Assembly: GCF_035994185.1 (NCBI RefSeq)
Contig: NZ_CP108538.1
Coordinates: 4,255,501-4,319,500, forward strand
Reading direction: 5' to 3'
Length of the DNA: 64,000 nt
Source of the DNA: Streptomyces sp. NBC_01217
Lineage (GTDB): Bacteria > Actinomycetota > Actinomycetes > Streptomycetales > Streptomycetaceae
A model generated the notes under the pieces. The model had not been told where the DNA came from. It did no database searches and was given only the letters and a program-made list of their open reading frames with translations. Positions 53,653-61,974 of this stretch are shown here, one piece after another; position 1 is the first letter of the stretch, and the number at the start of each line of letters is the position of its first letter. The position numbers were made by a program, and so were the translations under genes.

Positions 53653-54924
53653 TCAGGCGTGGGAGCCGGCCTTGCGACGGCGTACGACGAACACCGCGCC
53701 CGCGCCGATCGCCACGGCCGCGCCGCTCGCGAGGGCGAGCTGCGACGTCGCGGAGGACGAGCCCGTGGCGGCGAGGCTGCCGCTCACGGGACTGGCCGAC
53801 GCGCCGCTCTGCGGCTTGAGGTCCGAGGTGTTCGGCTTGGTCGTGCTGGGCTTGGCGTCGTCGACCTTGCCGGGCTTGCTTCCCGCGGCGGCGATCAGGA
53901 ACTCGTAGCCCTCGAGGTCCGGGCTCCCGCCGCAGGTGCCGTTGTCGTTGAAGTAGTCACCGGCCACGAAGGTGATGCCATTGCCCGCGGGGGCCGAGGC
54001 GTCGATCGTGAGGCGCATCTTGACGTCGGCGTGGGCGCCCGCCTTCAGCGGGCTGATGGCGTCCATGTAGTGCTCGTTGTCGACGGTCTTCCACTTCGAG
54101 GACGAGGCGGACGACCACTGCAGGTGCACCAGGTCGTCGATGGCGTTGAGCCCGCTCCGGTCGGTCGCGTGGACGTAGGCGAACGGAAGCACCTCGTCCA
54201 TCGCCTTGTCGGTGCCGTTGGTCACCCGGAGATTGAAGTTGACCTTCGTACCGGCGACGACCGTGGACGGCAGACCCGTGACGACCGTGGTGAGCTTGGC
54301 CTCGGGGACGCAGTCCCCGCCGTCCTCACCCTCCTCCTTCGCCTTGGCCAGCGCCTCGTCGGCGGCGGTCTTGTCAGCGAGCGCCGCCTTGGTGGCCTTT
54401 TGCGCCTGATCCAGCGTCCGGACTGCGGCGACCCGCTCGTCGTCACGCGCGTCCAGGGCTTCCACGACCTTCGCATCGGCGGCGGCCTTGGCCTCGTCGG
54501 CGGCCGCGGCGGCGGCTTCTGCCTTGGTGAGAGTCGTCGCCGCGGCGGTCTTCTCCTCCTCGGTGGCCGTCTCCGGGAGGGCGTCGATCGCCGCCTGGGC
54601 GTCGACGACCGCCCGGTCGGCGTCGGTCTTCGCGGTTGCGGCGTCGGCCGCCGCGGCCTGGGCGGCCTTGGCTGCCACGGCCAGGGGAGCGGTGTCGGAC
54701 AGGAGCGCTTCCAGAGCCGCCTCGGCGGCACTCTCGGCCGCTACGGCGTCGTCGTACGCCACCTTCGCTGCGGCGGCGGCCTTTTCCAGCTCCGCGATGG
54801 ACGGCTTCTCCTGCGTCTGCGCTGCCGGCTTGTCGTCGGCGAACGCGGGGGTGACCGACAGCAGGAGAGCAGGCGTGGTCACTGCGGCGGCAACAGCTGT
54901 GGCAAGAATCCGGCGAATCTTCAC
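53653..54924 (-). CDS. LAxTG-type sortase substrate with Ala-rich helical stalk
   Basis: A 423-aa surface protein. A signal peptide (RILATAVAAAVTTPALLLSVTPAFA) leads into a long Ala/Glu/Lys-rich predicted coiled coil (residues about 40-205; AELEKAAAAAKVAYDDAVAA). A globular beta-rich domain follows at about 205-350 (VAGTKVNFNLRVTNGTDK, AGDYFNDNGTCGGSP), then a Ser/Pro/Thr linker. The end is a sortase signal, LAATG, with a hydrophobic helix and RRRK tail. LAxTG is the preferred motif of class E sortases in Streptomyces. AAGGG precedes the GTG at 54924. No sortase gene is in the window. Confidence 0.85.
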   Translation of the reverse strand: MKIRRILATAVAAAVTTPALLLSVTPAFADDKPAAQTQEKPSIAELEKAAAAAKVAYDDAVAAESAAEAALEALLSDTAPLAVAAKAAQAAAADAATAKTDADRAVVDAQAAIDALPETATEEEKTAAATTLTKAEAAAAAADEAKAAADAKVVEALDARDDERVAAVRTLDQAQKATKAALADKTAADEALAKAKEEGEDGGDCVPEAKLTTVVTGLPSTVVAGTKVNFNLRVTNGTDKAMDEVLPFAYVHATDRSGLNAIDDLVHLQWSSASSSKWKTVDNEHYMDAISPLKAGAHADVKMRLTIDASAPAGNGITFVAGDYFNDNGTCGGSPDLEGYEFLIAAAGSKPGKVDDAKPSTTKPNTSDLKPQSGASASPVSGSLAATGSSSATSQLALASGAAVAIGAGAVFVVRRRKAGSHA

Positions 54925-55632
54925 AAGAGCCCTTCGAGGTCCGAAAAGAGAAGAAGGGGTCGCAGCGGAATGGAACACGCAGATGCGACTTGAGGTGATC
55001 GTATGGCCGGGGCGGCAGTTGACCGTCAACAATTTTTCCCCTGGTCCGGCCAATACCACAACACCGGTACAGACAGAAAAGACGAAAGGGTGCAGTTGCT
55101 TTCACTGCCTGTGCTTTCGCTGTGAGGAATGCCACATGACTCTGGACGCGTCGTACCCTGCTCGTCTGCGTGTGGCCCACGCTTCGCACACCGGTCACTC
55201 GTGATGTCCGTGAGGTCTGGGAGATCTCCTTCTCCGAGCCGGCTCACAGCGCTCGGGCCGCTGCGGGAACCTCACTGACACGAGGCACGCCGGGACCATG
55301 AAGCGAGCGCTCCGGAAAGGTGATTGGCCGCATCCGTTGTCGACCATGAACGCCTCGGAAATGCGGCACCGCCCAACCACGCGCCCGCTGGTGCTGTGAC
55401 CGCACGGGTTCGCCGGGCTGCGTTCAGGCCGCCTGTGACTCGCAGCGATACCCGGCCACTCGCAGCGTGAATGGCCACTCCCGTTGCGGCATCGAGCGAT
55501 GAGTTCCGATACGAAAAGAGGTCTTCTTGAACGGACGTGCCCGTGAGGTGCCGGTGGAGGCGCCGCCCAGTCCTCGGGTCGTGGGCACATACGAACTCGA
55601 TCAAGCTTGATGACCGGTAAGGAGACTCCAGC
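54925..55632. other. region without a supported gene
   Basis: The upstream part must hold the promoter of the LAxTG gene. I see no frame with convincing coding character before the DinB gene. Confidence 0.4.
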
Positions 55633-56169
55633 GTGAGCGACATTGTGATCCGGAAGCTCGTCCGGCCTGAGCGCGCAGTATCGGGCCCGTGGCTGGAGGT
55701 GATCGCCTCGAATCTCGATTACCACCGAGCGACCTTCTTGTGGAAGTGCGAGGGCCTCTCGGATGCACAACTGCGGCTACGTCCTGTGAGGTCGTCGGCG
55801 TTGACCCTGCTGGGGCTCATGCGTCATCTACAGGGGGTCGAACGTGCCTGGTTCCAGCGGACGTTGGCAGGCACGACACCTCGCTTCTTCCCCTATCGGA
55901 CCTACGTCACCGCTGATGGTGGCGAGTGGTACGACGAGTCGGACGCTACGCCGGCCAGGGACGTCTACGAGGACTACCTGAAGGCGTGCGAGGAGTCGCG
56001 GCAGGTATTCGCGAAGGTGACCGTCGACCTCGCGCGCATCGTGCCGAACCGGGAATTCGGTGACACCGATGTGCGGTTCGTCCTTGAGCACGTGATCGAG
56101 GAGTACGCCCGCCACGTCGGCCATGCGGACCTCCTCCGTGAGGCCATCGATGGCGCCGTCGGCGAGTAG
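55633..56169 (+). CDS. DinB/DUF664 family protein
   Basis: A 178-aa four-helix-bundle metalloenzyme-like protein. The metal-site His residues are visible in LLGLMRHLQGVERAWF and VLEHVIEEYARHVGHADLLRE, with NLDYHRATFLWKCEGLS at the N-terminus. Such proteins are thiol-dependent S-transferase-like (mycothiol) enzymes of mostly unknown substrate. AAGGAG precedes the GTG start. Its stop overlaps the 3' end of an IS630 remnant on the opposite strand. Confidence 0.88.
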   Translation: MSDIVIRKLVRPERAVSGPWLEVIASNLDYHRATFLWKCEGLSDAQLRLRPVRSSALTLLGLMRHLQGVERAWFQRTLAGTTPRFFPYRTYVTADGGEWYDESDATPARDVYEDYLKACEESRQVFAKVTVDLARIVPNREFGDTDVRFVLEHVIEEYARHVGHADLLREAIDGAVGE

Positions 56170-56640
56170 CCGACCGCCCCAGCGGATGCCTTTCTCGCAT
56201 CGGCTGCGGGCGCGTTCCTTGCATTTGGCGGCCAGGACGTCGCGGTGGCGGGCGTTGGTGTTGCGCCACCGCAGGTATGCGTACAACGCCCGGTCTGCGC
56301 GGTGTGGTTGGGGTAGTTCGAGTTGGCGATGGTGAACCGCCTCAGCGGTCCGAAGTGGGCTTCGATGAGGTTGACCCACGAGGCGTAGGTCGGCGTGAGG
56401 CACAACTCGACCTTGTGCTTCGCCGCCCGGCGCCGGGCGTCGGCGCCCCTGTGGGCGGACAGGTTGTCCAGGATCACGCAGATCGGGGCGCCGTCGGGCC
56501 GGCCGGCGCGGATCGATTTCAGCGCGGACAGTGTGTTCCCGGTGCCCTTCTTGCGCCGGTTGACGCCCACAGGGTGTCGTCGCCGACCGAATAGCAGCCG
56601 TCGCAAGCGGGGCACCACAGTGAGGCCGCGTTGCGGCATC
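56166..56640 (-). pseudogene. frameshifted IS630-family transposase remnant
   Basis: Minus-strand pieces in different frames read, in order, GCYSVGDDTLW, then GVNRRKKGTGNTLSALKSIRA and ICVILDNLSAHRGADARRRA, then ALYAYLRWRNTNARHRDVLA. These are consecutive blocks of an IS630-type DDE domain with at least two frameshifts (near 56,568 and 56,290). The N-terminal half is missing. Confidence 0.8.
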
Positions 56641-57217
56641 GTCTTTGGGCCCTTCCGGCCTGTCCGGCACGCGTCTCGTCGTGGGTGCTCACCGAGGGCA
56701 TGAGACGGTCCGCCTCCGCGGGTGTCGCGCCGGGTGGCACGACCAGCGGATCACAGCGCCCGGCGCCGTAGGAGGGCAGGCAGATCGCACTCGGGCTCTC
56801 CCCGGCGTCGAAGCGGTTGATGTGGACCGTACGGTCGGCGAGGGTCAGTGTGCTGGGCCCGGTGTGCCACAAGGGCCGGCTCACCATGATCCTGTCGACG
56901 TACGGCCACCGCTCGCCCAACGCCGCCACGCACCGTCCAGCCTGTGCCGCACGGCGCCCGGGGGCAGCACTGTGCTCCTGCGCACTCCAGCCGGACCGGG
57001 GCGGACCGTTCCCCCCGATGTGCAGGCGTAGACTCGCGCAGCACCGAGCCGCCGAGCCGAATTCCGCCGTGCCCGGATTTCTTTCACGTCCTGCGCGATC
57101 CCCCAACAGTCGGGTGCCTGACTCCAGGTACCGGACAGCCAGGTCCATGGTCATCACCGCGGCCCTCCGGCCTGCCGTAGACCGGCGTACCGGAGCTCCG
57201 CTTCCGAGGGGACAGCT
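56641..57217. other. region of uncertain content before the Mur ligase gene
   Basis: Both strands have long frames. A minus-strand frame starting at 57154 (MTMDLAVRYLESGTRLLG) and a plus-strand piece near 56,868-56,930 (GRLTMILSTYGHRSPNAA) have partial coding character; neither is convincing enough to call. Confidence 0.35.
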
Positions 57218-58735
57218 TTGAAACTCAACGAACTGCTGGACGGGCACACCCACCAGGTGCTTCAGGGCTCCATCGGAACGCGAATCAGCGGAGGAATGCA
57301 CTTCGACGCCCACCGCATGACCCGTGGCTCGCTGTACATCGCGGTACCGGGCCACCGCGAAGGCGGCCCCGAAGCCATTACGCGTGCCGTGGAACTCGGA
57401 GCGGTGGCGGTCCTGGTGGAAGGCACGGGCGTCGTCGTCCCGGACGGGGTGTGCGTCGTAGGCGTACCGGACATCCGGGTCGCGGCCTCGGCTGTCGCCG
57501 CCCGCTACTACGGCGAGCCCGGTCGGGCGATGGATATGGTGGCGATCACCGGCACCAACGGAAAGACCTCGGTGTCGTACATGGTCGAGTCGGTCCTCCG
57601 GATCGCCGAGGGTGCGAGGGTCGGGGTCATCGGGACGGCCGGCAGCCGCATCGGCGACGACCCGGTGCCGATGCCGCACTCGGTCCTGACCACGCCGGAG
57701 TCGCCGGACCTGCAGTACCTGCTCGGTCACATGCGCGACCGCCGCACGGGCAGTGTCGTGCTGGAGGCCACCTCGATGGCGCTGCTGACCCATCGCGTGG
57801 ACGACGCCCACATAGACGTCGGCGTATTCACCAACCTGACCCAGGATCACCTGGACGACCACGGCACGATGGAGAGCTACCGGAACGCAAAACTGCGGCT
57901 CTTCCAGGGCCTGTGCCGCCATGCCGTCGTCAACGCCGACGACCCGGTGAGCGCCTGGATCCAGCGCCTGATGCCGGGGGCCGGGGCGGTCACCACGTAC
58001 GCCCTGGACACCGACGCCGACGTGGACTACCGGGCGACCGACCTCTCCATGGACGCCACCGGCAGCCGGTTCACCCTCCACCACCAGGGGCGTACGTACC
58101 CTGCGTCCATCCCCGTCCCCGGACGGTTCTCGGTGTCCAATGCCCTCGCCACGGTCGCCGCCTGCCACGCCCTCGGCCACGACCTGGGCGCCCTCGTCGC
58201 CGCCCTGCGGCTGATGCCGCCGGTCCCGGGCAGGCTGGAGCGCCACGTAACCCCGCTCGGCACCTCCGTGATCGTGGACTACGCCCACTCCCCGGACTCG
58301 CTGGAGAAGGTCCTGACCGCGATCCGCGGCTTCGCCACCGCCCACGTCATCACCGTCTTCGGCTGTGGCGGCGACCGCGACACCACCAAGCGGGCGGCCA
58401 TGGGAGAGATCGCCGGCCGGCTCTCCGACCACTGCGTCCTCACCTCCGACAACCCCCGCACTGAAGATCCCGGAGCGATCCTCGACCAGATCACCCCCGG
58501 CATCGCCCCGACCGGCACCCCGTTCGAGCGGATCCCCGACCGGAGTCAGGCCATCCGTTTCGCCCTCGCCGCCGCCGGGCCCGACGACGTGGTCCTCGTC
58601 GCGGGGAAGGGCAGCGAGCCGCACCAGATCATCGGCGAGGAACTGCTTCCCTTCAGCGACATCGCCGTCGTACGGCAGCTCGCCGACGAGCTGTCGCTGT
58701 CACGGTCCGGGGCTGCTGGCGCCATCCCCCGCTAG
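57218..58735 (+). CDS. Mur ligase family protein, MurE paralogue
   Basis: A 505-aa protein with the three-domain MurE layout. It has an N-terminal UDP-sugar domain (RMTRGSLYIAVPGHREGG), the central ATPase with GTNGKTS at 112-118, and the C-terminal domain with the diaminopimelate-specifying DNPR at 411-414. The final catalytic motif reads AGKGSE instead of the usual GKGHE, so the substrate may differ from canonical MurE. MurE normally adds meso/LL-DAP to UDP-MurNAc-Ala-Glu. A second copy outside the division cluster may serve resistance or a peptide/nucleoside pathway. Translation starts at a TTG preceded by GAGGGG. An IS630 element is inserted exactly at the stop codon. Confidence 0.88.
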   Translation: MKLNELLDGHTHQVLQGSIGTRISGGMHFDAHRMTRGSLYIAVPGHREGGPEAITRAVELGAVAVLVEGTGVVVPDGVCVVGVPDIRVAASAVAARYYGEPGRAMDMVAITGTNGKTSVSYMVESVLRIAEGARVGVIGTAGSRIGDDPVPMPHSVLTTPESPDLQYLLGHMRDRRTGSVVLEATSMALLTHRVDDAHIDVGVFTNLTQDHLDDHGTMESYRNAKLRLFQGLCRHAVVNADDPVSAWIQRLMPGAGAVTTYALDTDADVDYRATDLSMDATGSRFTLHHQGRTYPASIPVPGRFSVSNALATVAACHALGHDLGALVAALRLMPPVPGRLERHVTPLGTSVIVDYAHSPDSLEKVLTAIRGFATAHVITVFGCGGDRDTTKRAAMGEIAGRLSDHCVLTSDNPRTEDPGAILDQITPGIAPTGTPFERIPDRSQAIRFALAAAGPDDVVLVAGKGSEPHQIIGEELLPFSDIAVVRQLADELSLSRSGAAGAIPR

Positions 58736-59905
58736 TGTCTCGTGATTCCGTCAGCGTTACTTGATCTTGTATGGCAGGGTCTCTTGGTGTGGAGATCTCC
58801 GTGGAACAGGCCGCCGAGTTGCGGGAGTTGGTGAACAGCCGGGACGTTCCTGCGGACATCGCTACGCGGGGCCGGATCGTTCTGTGGTCGAGTGAGGGGC
58901 GTCGGCGCAAGGACATTGCGGAGCTGCTCGGGGTGTCGCTGCCGACCGTGGACCGCTGGAAGATCCGCTATGCCGAGCAGGGCCTGGCCGGGCTGGAAGG
59001 TGAGCGTCCCGGTGGCGCGCGGGAACAGGTGCCGGCGCGGGTGCGGGCCCGGGTGATTGCGCTGACGCGCATGACGCCGCCGGACGGCACGGGGCTTTCG
59101 CGCTGGTCCACGCGGGAGTTGGCGAAGTATCTGGAGCGGGCCGAGAACATCACCGTGTCCTGGCACTACATCGCGCGCGTCTGGCGGGAGGAGAGCCTGA
59201 AGCCGCACCGGTCCGGCACCTTCAAGATTTCCAAAGATCCCGCGTTCGCGGAGAAGGTGGCCGACGTGATCGGCCTGTATCTGGCCCCGCCGGGCGGCGC
59301 GGTGGTCCTCTCGATCGACGAGAAGACGCAGATCCAGGCGCTGGACCGGACCCAGCCGGTGCTGCCGGTCGCCTTCGCGGCGAGCGAGAAGCGCACCGCC
59401 GACTACGTCCGGCACGGCACCACGAACCTGTTCGCCGCCCTGAACGTGACCACTGGTGAAGTGCTCGGCGAGTGCAGGCCGACCCGGAACGGCAAGGATT
59501 TCCTGGCCTTCTTGAAGAAGGCGGTGAAACCGCACGCCGGGAAGGACATCCATGTCGTCCTGGACAACCTCTCGACGCACACCACCCCGGAGGTCAAGGA
59601 GTGGCTGGTCAAGAACCCGCAAGTCCACTTCCATTTCACTCCCGTCGGTTCCTCGTGGCTGAACCAGATCGAGATCTGGTTCGGAATCCTGACCCGGCAG
59701 TCCATCCGCCGCGGCACGTTCTCCAGCGTCAACGTCCTGATCAAACAGATCCGCGACTACATCAACTCCTGGAACACGACAGCGAAACCGTTCACTTGGA
59801 CCGCGACCGCCGGCGAGGTCCTCGCGAAGGTCCGACTCGTCGCGACCAACGTGAAGAAACTCGTTAATAACAACTCGAACTGACATGAACAGGATCACGA
59901 GACAC
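58735..59905. mobile_element. IS630-family insertion sequence, apparently complete
   Basis: A 1,171-bp element with terminal inverted repeats GTGTCTCGTGAT (12 bp perfect) and the TA target duplication typical of IS630 (58733-58734 and 59906-59907). It contains one intact transposase gene. The insertion is in the TAG stop of the Mur ligase gene; G follows TA on both sides, so the stop codon is preserved. Confidence 0.92.
58771..59883 (+). CDS. IS630-family transposase
   Basis: A 370-aa intact transposase. A helix-turn-helix N-terminus (DIAELLGVSLPTVDRWKIRYAEQG) is followed by the DDE catalytic region: VLSIDEKTQIQALDR, HVVLDNLSTHTTPEV and FTPVGSSWLNQIEIWFG. The sequence ends in KLVNNNSN. It shows no damage and is probably functional; it is clearly different from the decayed IS630 copy at 56.2-56.6 kb. 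Confidence 0.95.
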   Translation: MAGSLGVEISVEQAAELRELVNSRDVPADIATRGRIVLWSSEGRRRKDIAELLGVSLPTVDRWKIRYAEQGLAGLEGERPGGAREQVPARVRARVIALTRMTPPDGTGLSRWSTRELAKYLERAENITVSWHYIARVWREESLKPHRSGTFKISKDPAFAEKVADVIGLYLAPPGGAVVLSIDEKTQIQALDRTQPVLPVAFAASEKRTADYVRHGTTNLFAALNVTTGEVLGECRPTRNGKDFLAFLKKAVKPHAGKDIHVVLDNLSTHTTPEVKEWLVKNPQVHFHFTPVGSSWLNQIEIWFGILTRQSIRRGTFSSVNVLIKQIRDYINSWNTTAKPFTWTATAGEVLAKVRLVATNVKKLVNNNSN

Positions 59906-60134
59906 TAGGAGGCGTCCGACGAATGTTCACGCTGGGGTTCTGGTGCGCCTCGGCACCTCCTCCTCGAAATGGTCATCGGGGTGCAACCGCGGTGGACGTG
60001 CACAGCGCCCCGATGCTCGTGCCCAGCCGAGCGGTCAACAGCGGTGACAGGGCGCCGAGAGACCACACCGGGAGCACCTCCAGCGCGGCGTATCGCCAGG
60101 TCAGGGCATATGCGGCCGTCGCAATCACCGGTGG

Positions 60135-60178
60135 TCCCCAAGCTCGGAGCGCGAATTCGATTCCCGTCACCCGCTCCA
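60135..60178 (+). repeat. attachment-site repeat copy 4 (tRNA-Gly 3' half)
   Basis: It matches the anticodon-loop-to-CCA part of tRNA-Gly with a few changes (CTCGGAGC, GAATTCGATTCCCG) that mostly keep the T-arm pairing. It is followed by a hairpin ending in TATTTGTTGT. It marks the right end of the island. Confidence 0.88.
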
Positions 60179-60208
60179 TGACGAAGGCCCAGGTCAGACA
60201 CCGGGGCC

Positions 60209-60472
60209 CTATTTGTTGTCGGCTGACAGCGGTGTCACAGGCCCCTGGGTGCTGCTAGAGCCATTCCGTTCGGCAAGGGTCGAGGTGAGGATGTCGACCC
60301 CGCCGTCGTATGGGCGGAAAAGCCGTCCGAGGCCCCTCGGCGGCAGGCTGTGGAAATGCACCCACCGGTCCGGGTGAGCTGTGCGTAGCAGGTGTCCCGG
60401 TGGAAGCGTGGCACCCCAGTTGAATTCCCACGCTCTGTCGAAGTCCCGCAGGGCGTTGGCCCGGGACGTCAT
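60209..60472 (-). pseudogene. truncated DUF3885-like protein
   Basis: The 87-aa minus-strand frame MTSRANALRDFDRAWEFNWG with PGHLLRTAHPDRWVHFHSLP resembles the N-terminal part of DUF3885 proteins, which are normally about 200 aa. The C-terminus is replaced by an unrelated tail next to attachment copy 4, consistent with truncation at the island junction. Confidence 0.45.
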
Positions 60473-60633
60473 GGGCCCTCCGTCCCGTTCGGTCGGAAAA
60501 CTGCAGGGTCCGTTCCTCGCGGCAACGCGGGCGGAAGGCTTCGGTGATCGAGACGCTGACGGACGTCCGTCGGAAGGACAACTCGCCCATTCACGTCCGA
60601 AGGTCGAGCGTCGGAAGGGCGCTCCGCGTTTTC

Positions 60634-61974
60634 TCAGGTGATGGTGACGACACGTGCCCAGGGCGGCGGGGTGTCCGGGACGTAGTCGGGGTTCTCTTCT
60701 TCCGCAGCGCGGAAGGGGCGGGGGAAGAGGCCGACAACGGTGCGGCAGGGCGGCTGCGCGGTGGGCCACGGTGTCTGAGCGTCCGTCAGGGCGACGATCA
60801 CGTCCGGGTGGGGCCGGGAGCGGAGAGCCCGGGCGAAGCCGGAGCGCAGATCCGTTCCTCCGCCGCCGACCAGTTCGATGTTCTCGGCGCGGCAGAGCGG
60901 GACGGCGACCCCGGCCGCCGCGTCGCAGGAGATCACCGAGACCAGGTCGCGCCGCCCGCCCACCGCCCGTGAGATCGCCGCCACCTCCAGCAGCGCGCTG
61001 CCCAGCTCGGCGTCGCTCACCGACCCGGAGGTGTCGATCACGACGCAGACCCGGGGCGGCGTATGGCGCAGGCTCGGCAGCAGCACTCCGGGGACACTGG
61101 CCGAGCGCCGGGACGGACGCCGGTAGCTGTGGTCCTCGCCCACCCCCGGCGCACTTGCCGCGGAGCGGATCGCCGCCCCCAGCAACCGCCGCCACGGCTG
61201 AGGTGGATGGAACGCCTCGTCGGCCCACCGGCGCCATCCCTCCGGAGCGTCGCCCGGCCGGCCCCTGATCCCCTCGGCCACCCGGAAGCGGACCGCGTCC
61301 CGCTGCTGCTTGCTCAGCCCGTGTGCCCCGTCGGGCCCCAGCTCCCACGGTCGGCCCTGCCCGTCGGCACCGCTGCCGCAGTCCAGCCAGGCCAAGTCCC
61401 CGGTGAGCCCTGACATCGACGCCCTCCGCAGGTACTCCTCCATCAGCAACCCGTCGGGCAGCCGCAGCAGAGACGGCAGCACCGCCCCGGCAGGCAGGGG
61501 CAGACCGTCACCGTAGATGTCGTCGTTGATCTCGAAGTCGGCGGCGATGTTCCGCCGCAGCCGAGCGCCCGGCCCGTATTCCTCGTGCTCCCGCGCATAC
61601 CGCTCACCCCGCCCGTGGTGGTCCCGGAGCAGATGGGAGACCTCGTGCACCCAGACGCCCGCCAGTTCCTCCACCGGGGTGCGCTCCACGAAGCCGGGGG
61701 CGACGTAGCAGCGCCAGTGTGCGTCCACCGCCATCGTCGGCACCGACCGGTCCTCCACCACGTGCAGCGCGAAGAGTGCGCTTGCCAGGTAGGGGCGGAC
61801 CTTCACCGCGTGCAGCCGGGCGGTCAGCAGTTTCTCCACGTCCAGCGGAAGTCCGGGCGCTCCGTACGGCGTGCCGGAGCCGGCCGGTGGCGTCGGCACG
61901 GTGGCCCGCACCGGGCGCGGCGGCGCGGGCCGGGCCATCGGGCGCGGCAGAGGGTGCTTCGCGCCCCCCGTCAT
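60634..61974 (-). CDS. VWA-like domain / putative metallopeptidase protein (DUF2201 type)
   Basis: A 446-aa protein. The N-terminal metallopeptidase-like domain has the zinc motif HEVSHLLRDHH (HExxH) and NIAADFEINDDIY. The C-terminal VWA-like domain has VCVVIDTSGSVSDAELGSALLEVAA (MIDAS-like DTSGS) and VALTDAQTPWP. This family is always paired with a MoxR ATPase. Its start overlaps the stop of the MoxR gene upstream (ATGA), so the two proteins probably form one chaperone-like or metal-insertion complex of unknown target. Confidence 0.88.
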   Translation of the reverse strand: MTGGAKHPLPRPMARPAPPRPVRATVPTPPAGSGTPYGAPGLPLDVEKLLTARLHAVKVRPYLASALFALHVVEDRSVPTMAVDAHWRCYVAPGFVERTPVEELAGVWVHEVSHLLRDHHGRGERYAREHEEYGPGARLRRNIAADFEINDDIYGDGLPLPAGAVLPSLLRLPDGLLMEEYLRRASMSGLTGDLAWLDCGSGADGQGRPWELGPDGAHGLSKQQRDAVRFRVAEGIRGRPGDAPEGWRRWADEAFHPPQPWRRLLGAAIRSAASAPGVGEDHSYRRPSRRSASVPGVLLPSLRHTPPRVCVVIDTSGSVSDAELGSALLEVAAISRAVGGRRDLVSVISCDAAAGVAVPLCRAENIELVGGGGTDLRSGFARALRSRPHPDVIVALTDAQTPWPTAQPPCRTVVGLFPRPFRAAEEENPDYVPDTPPPWARVVTIT

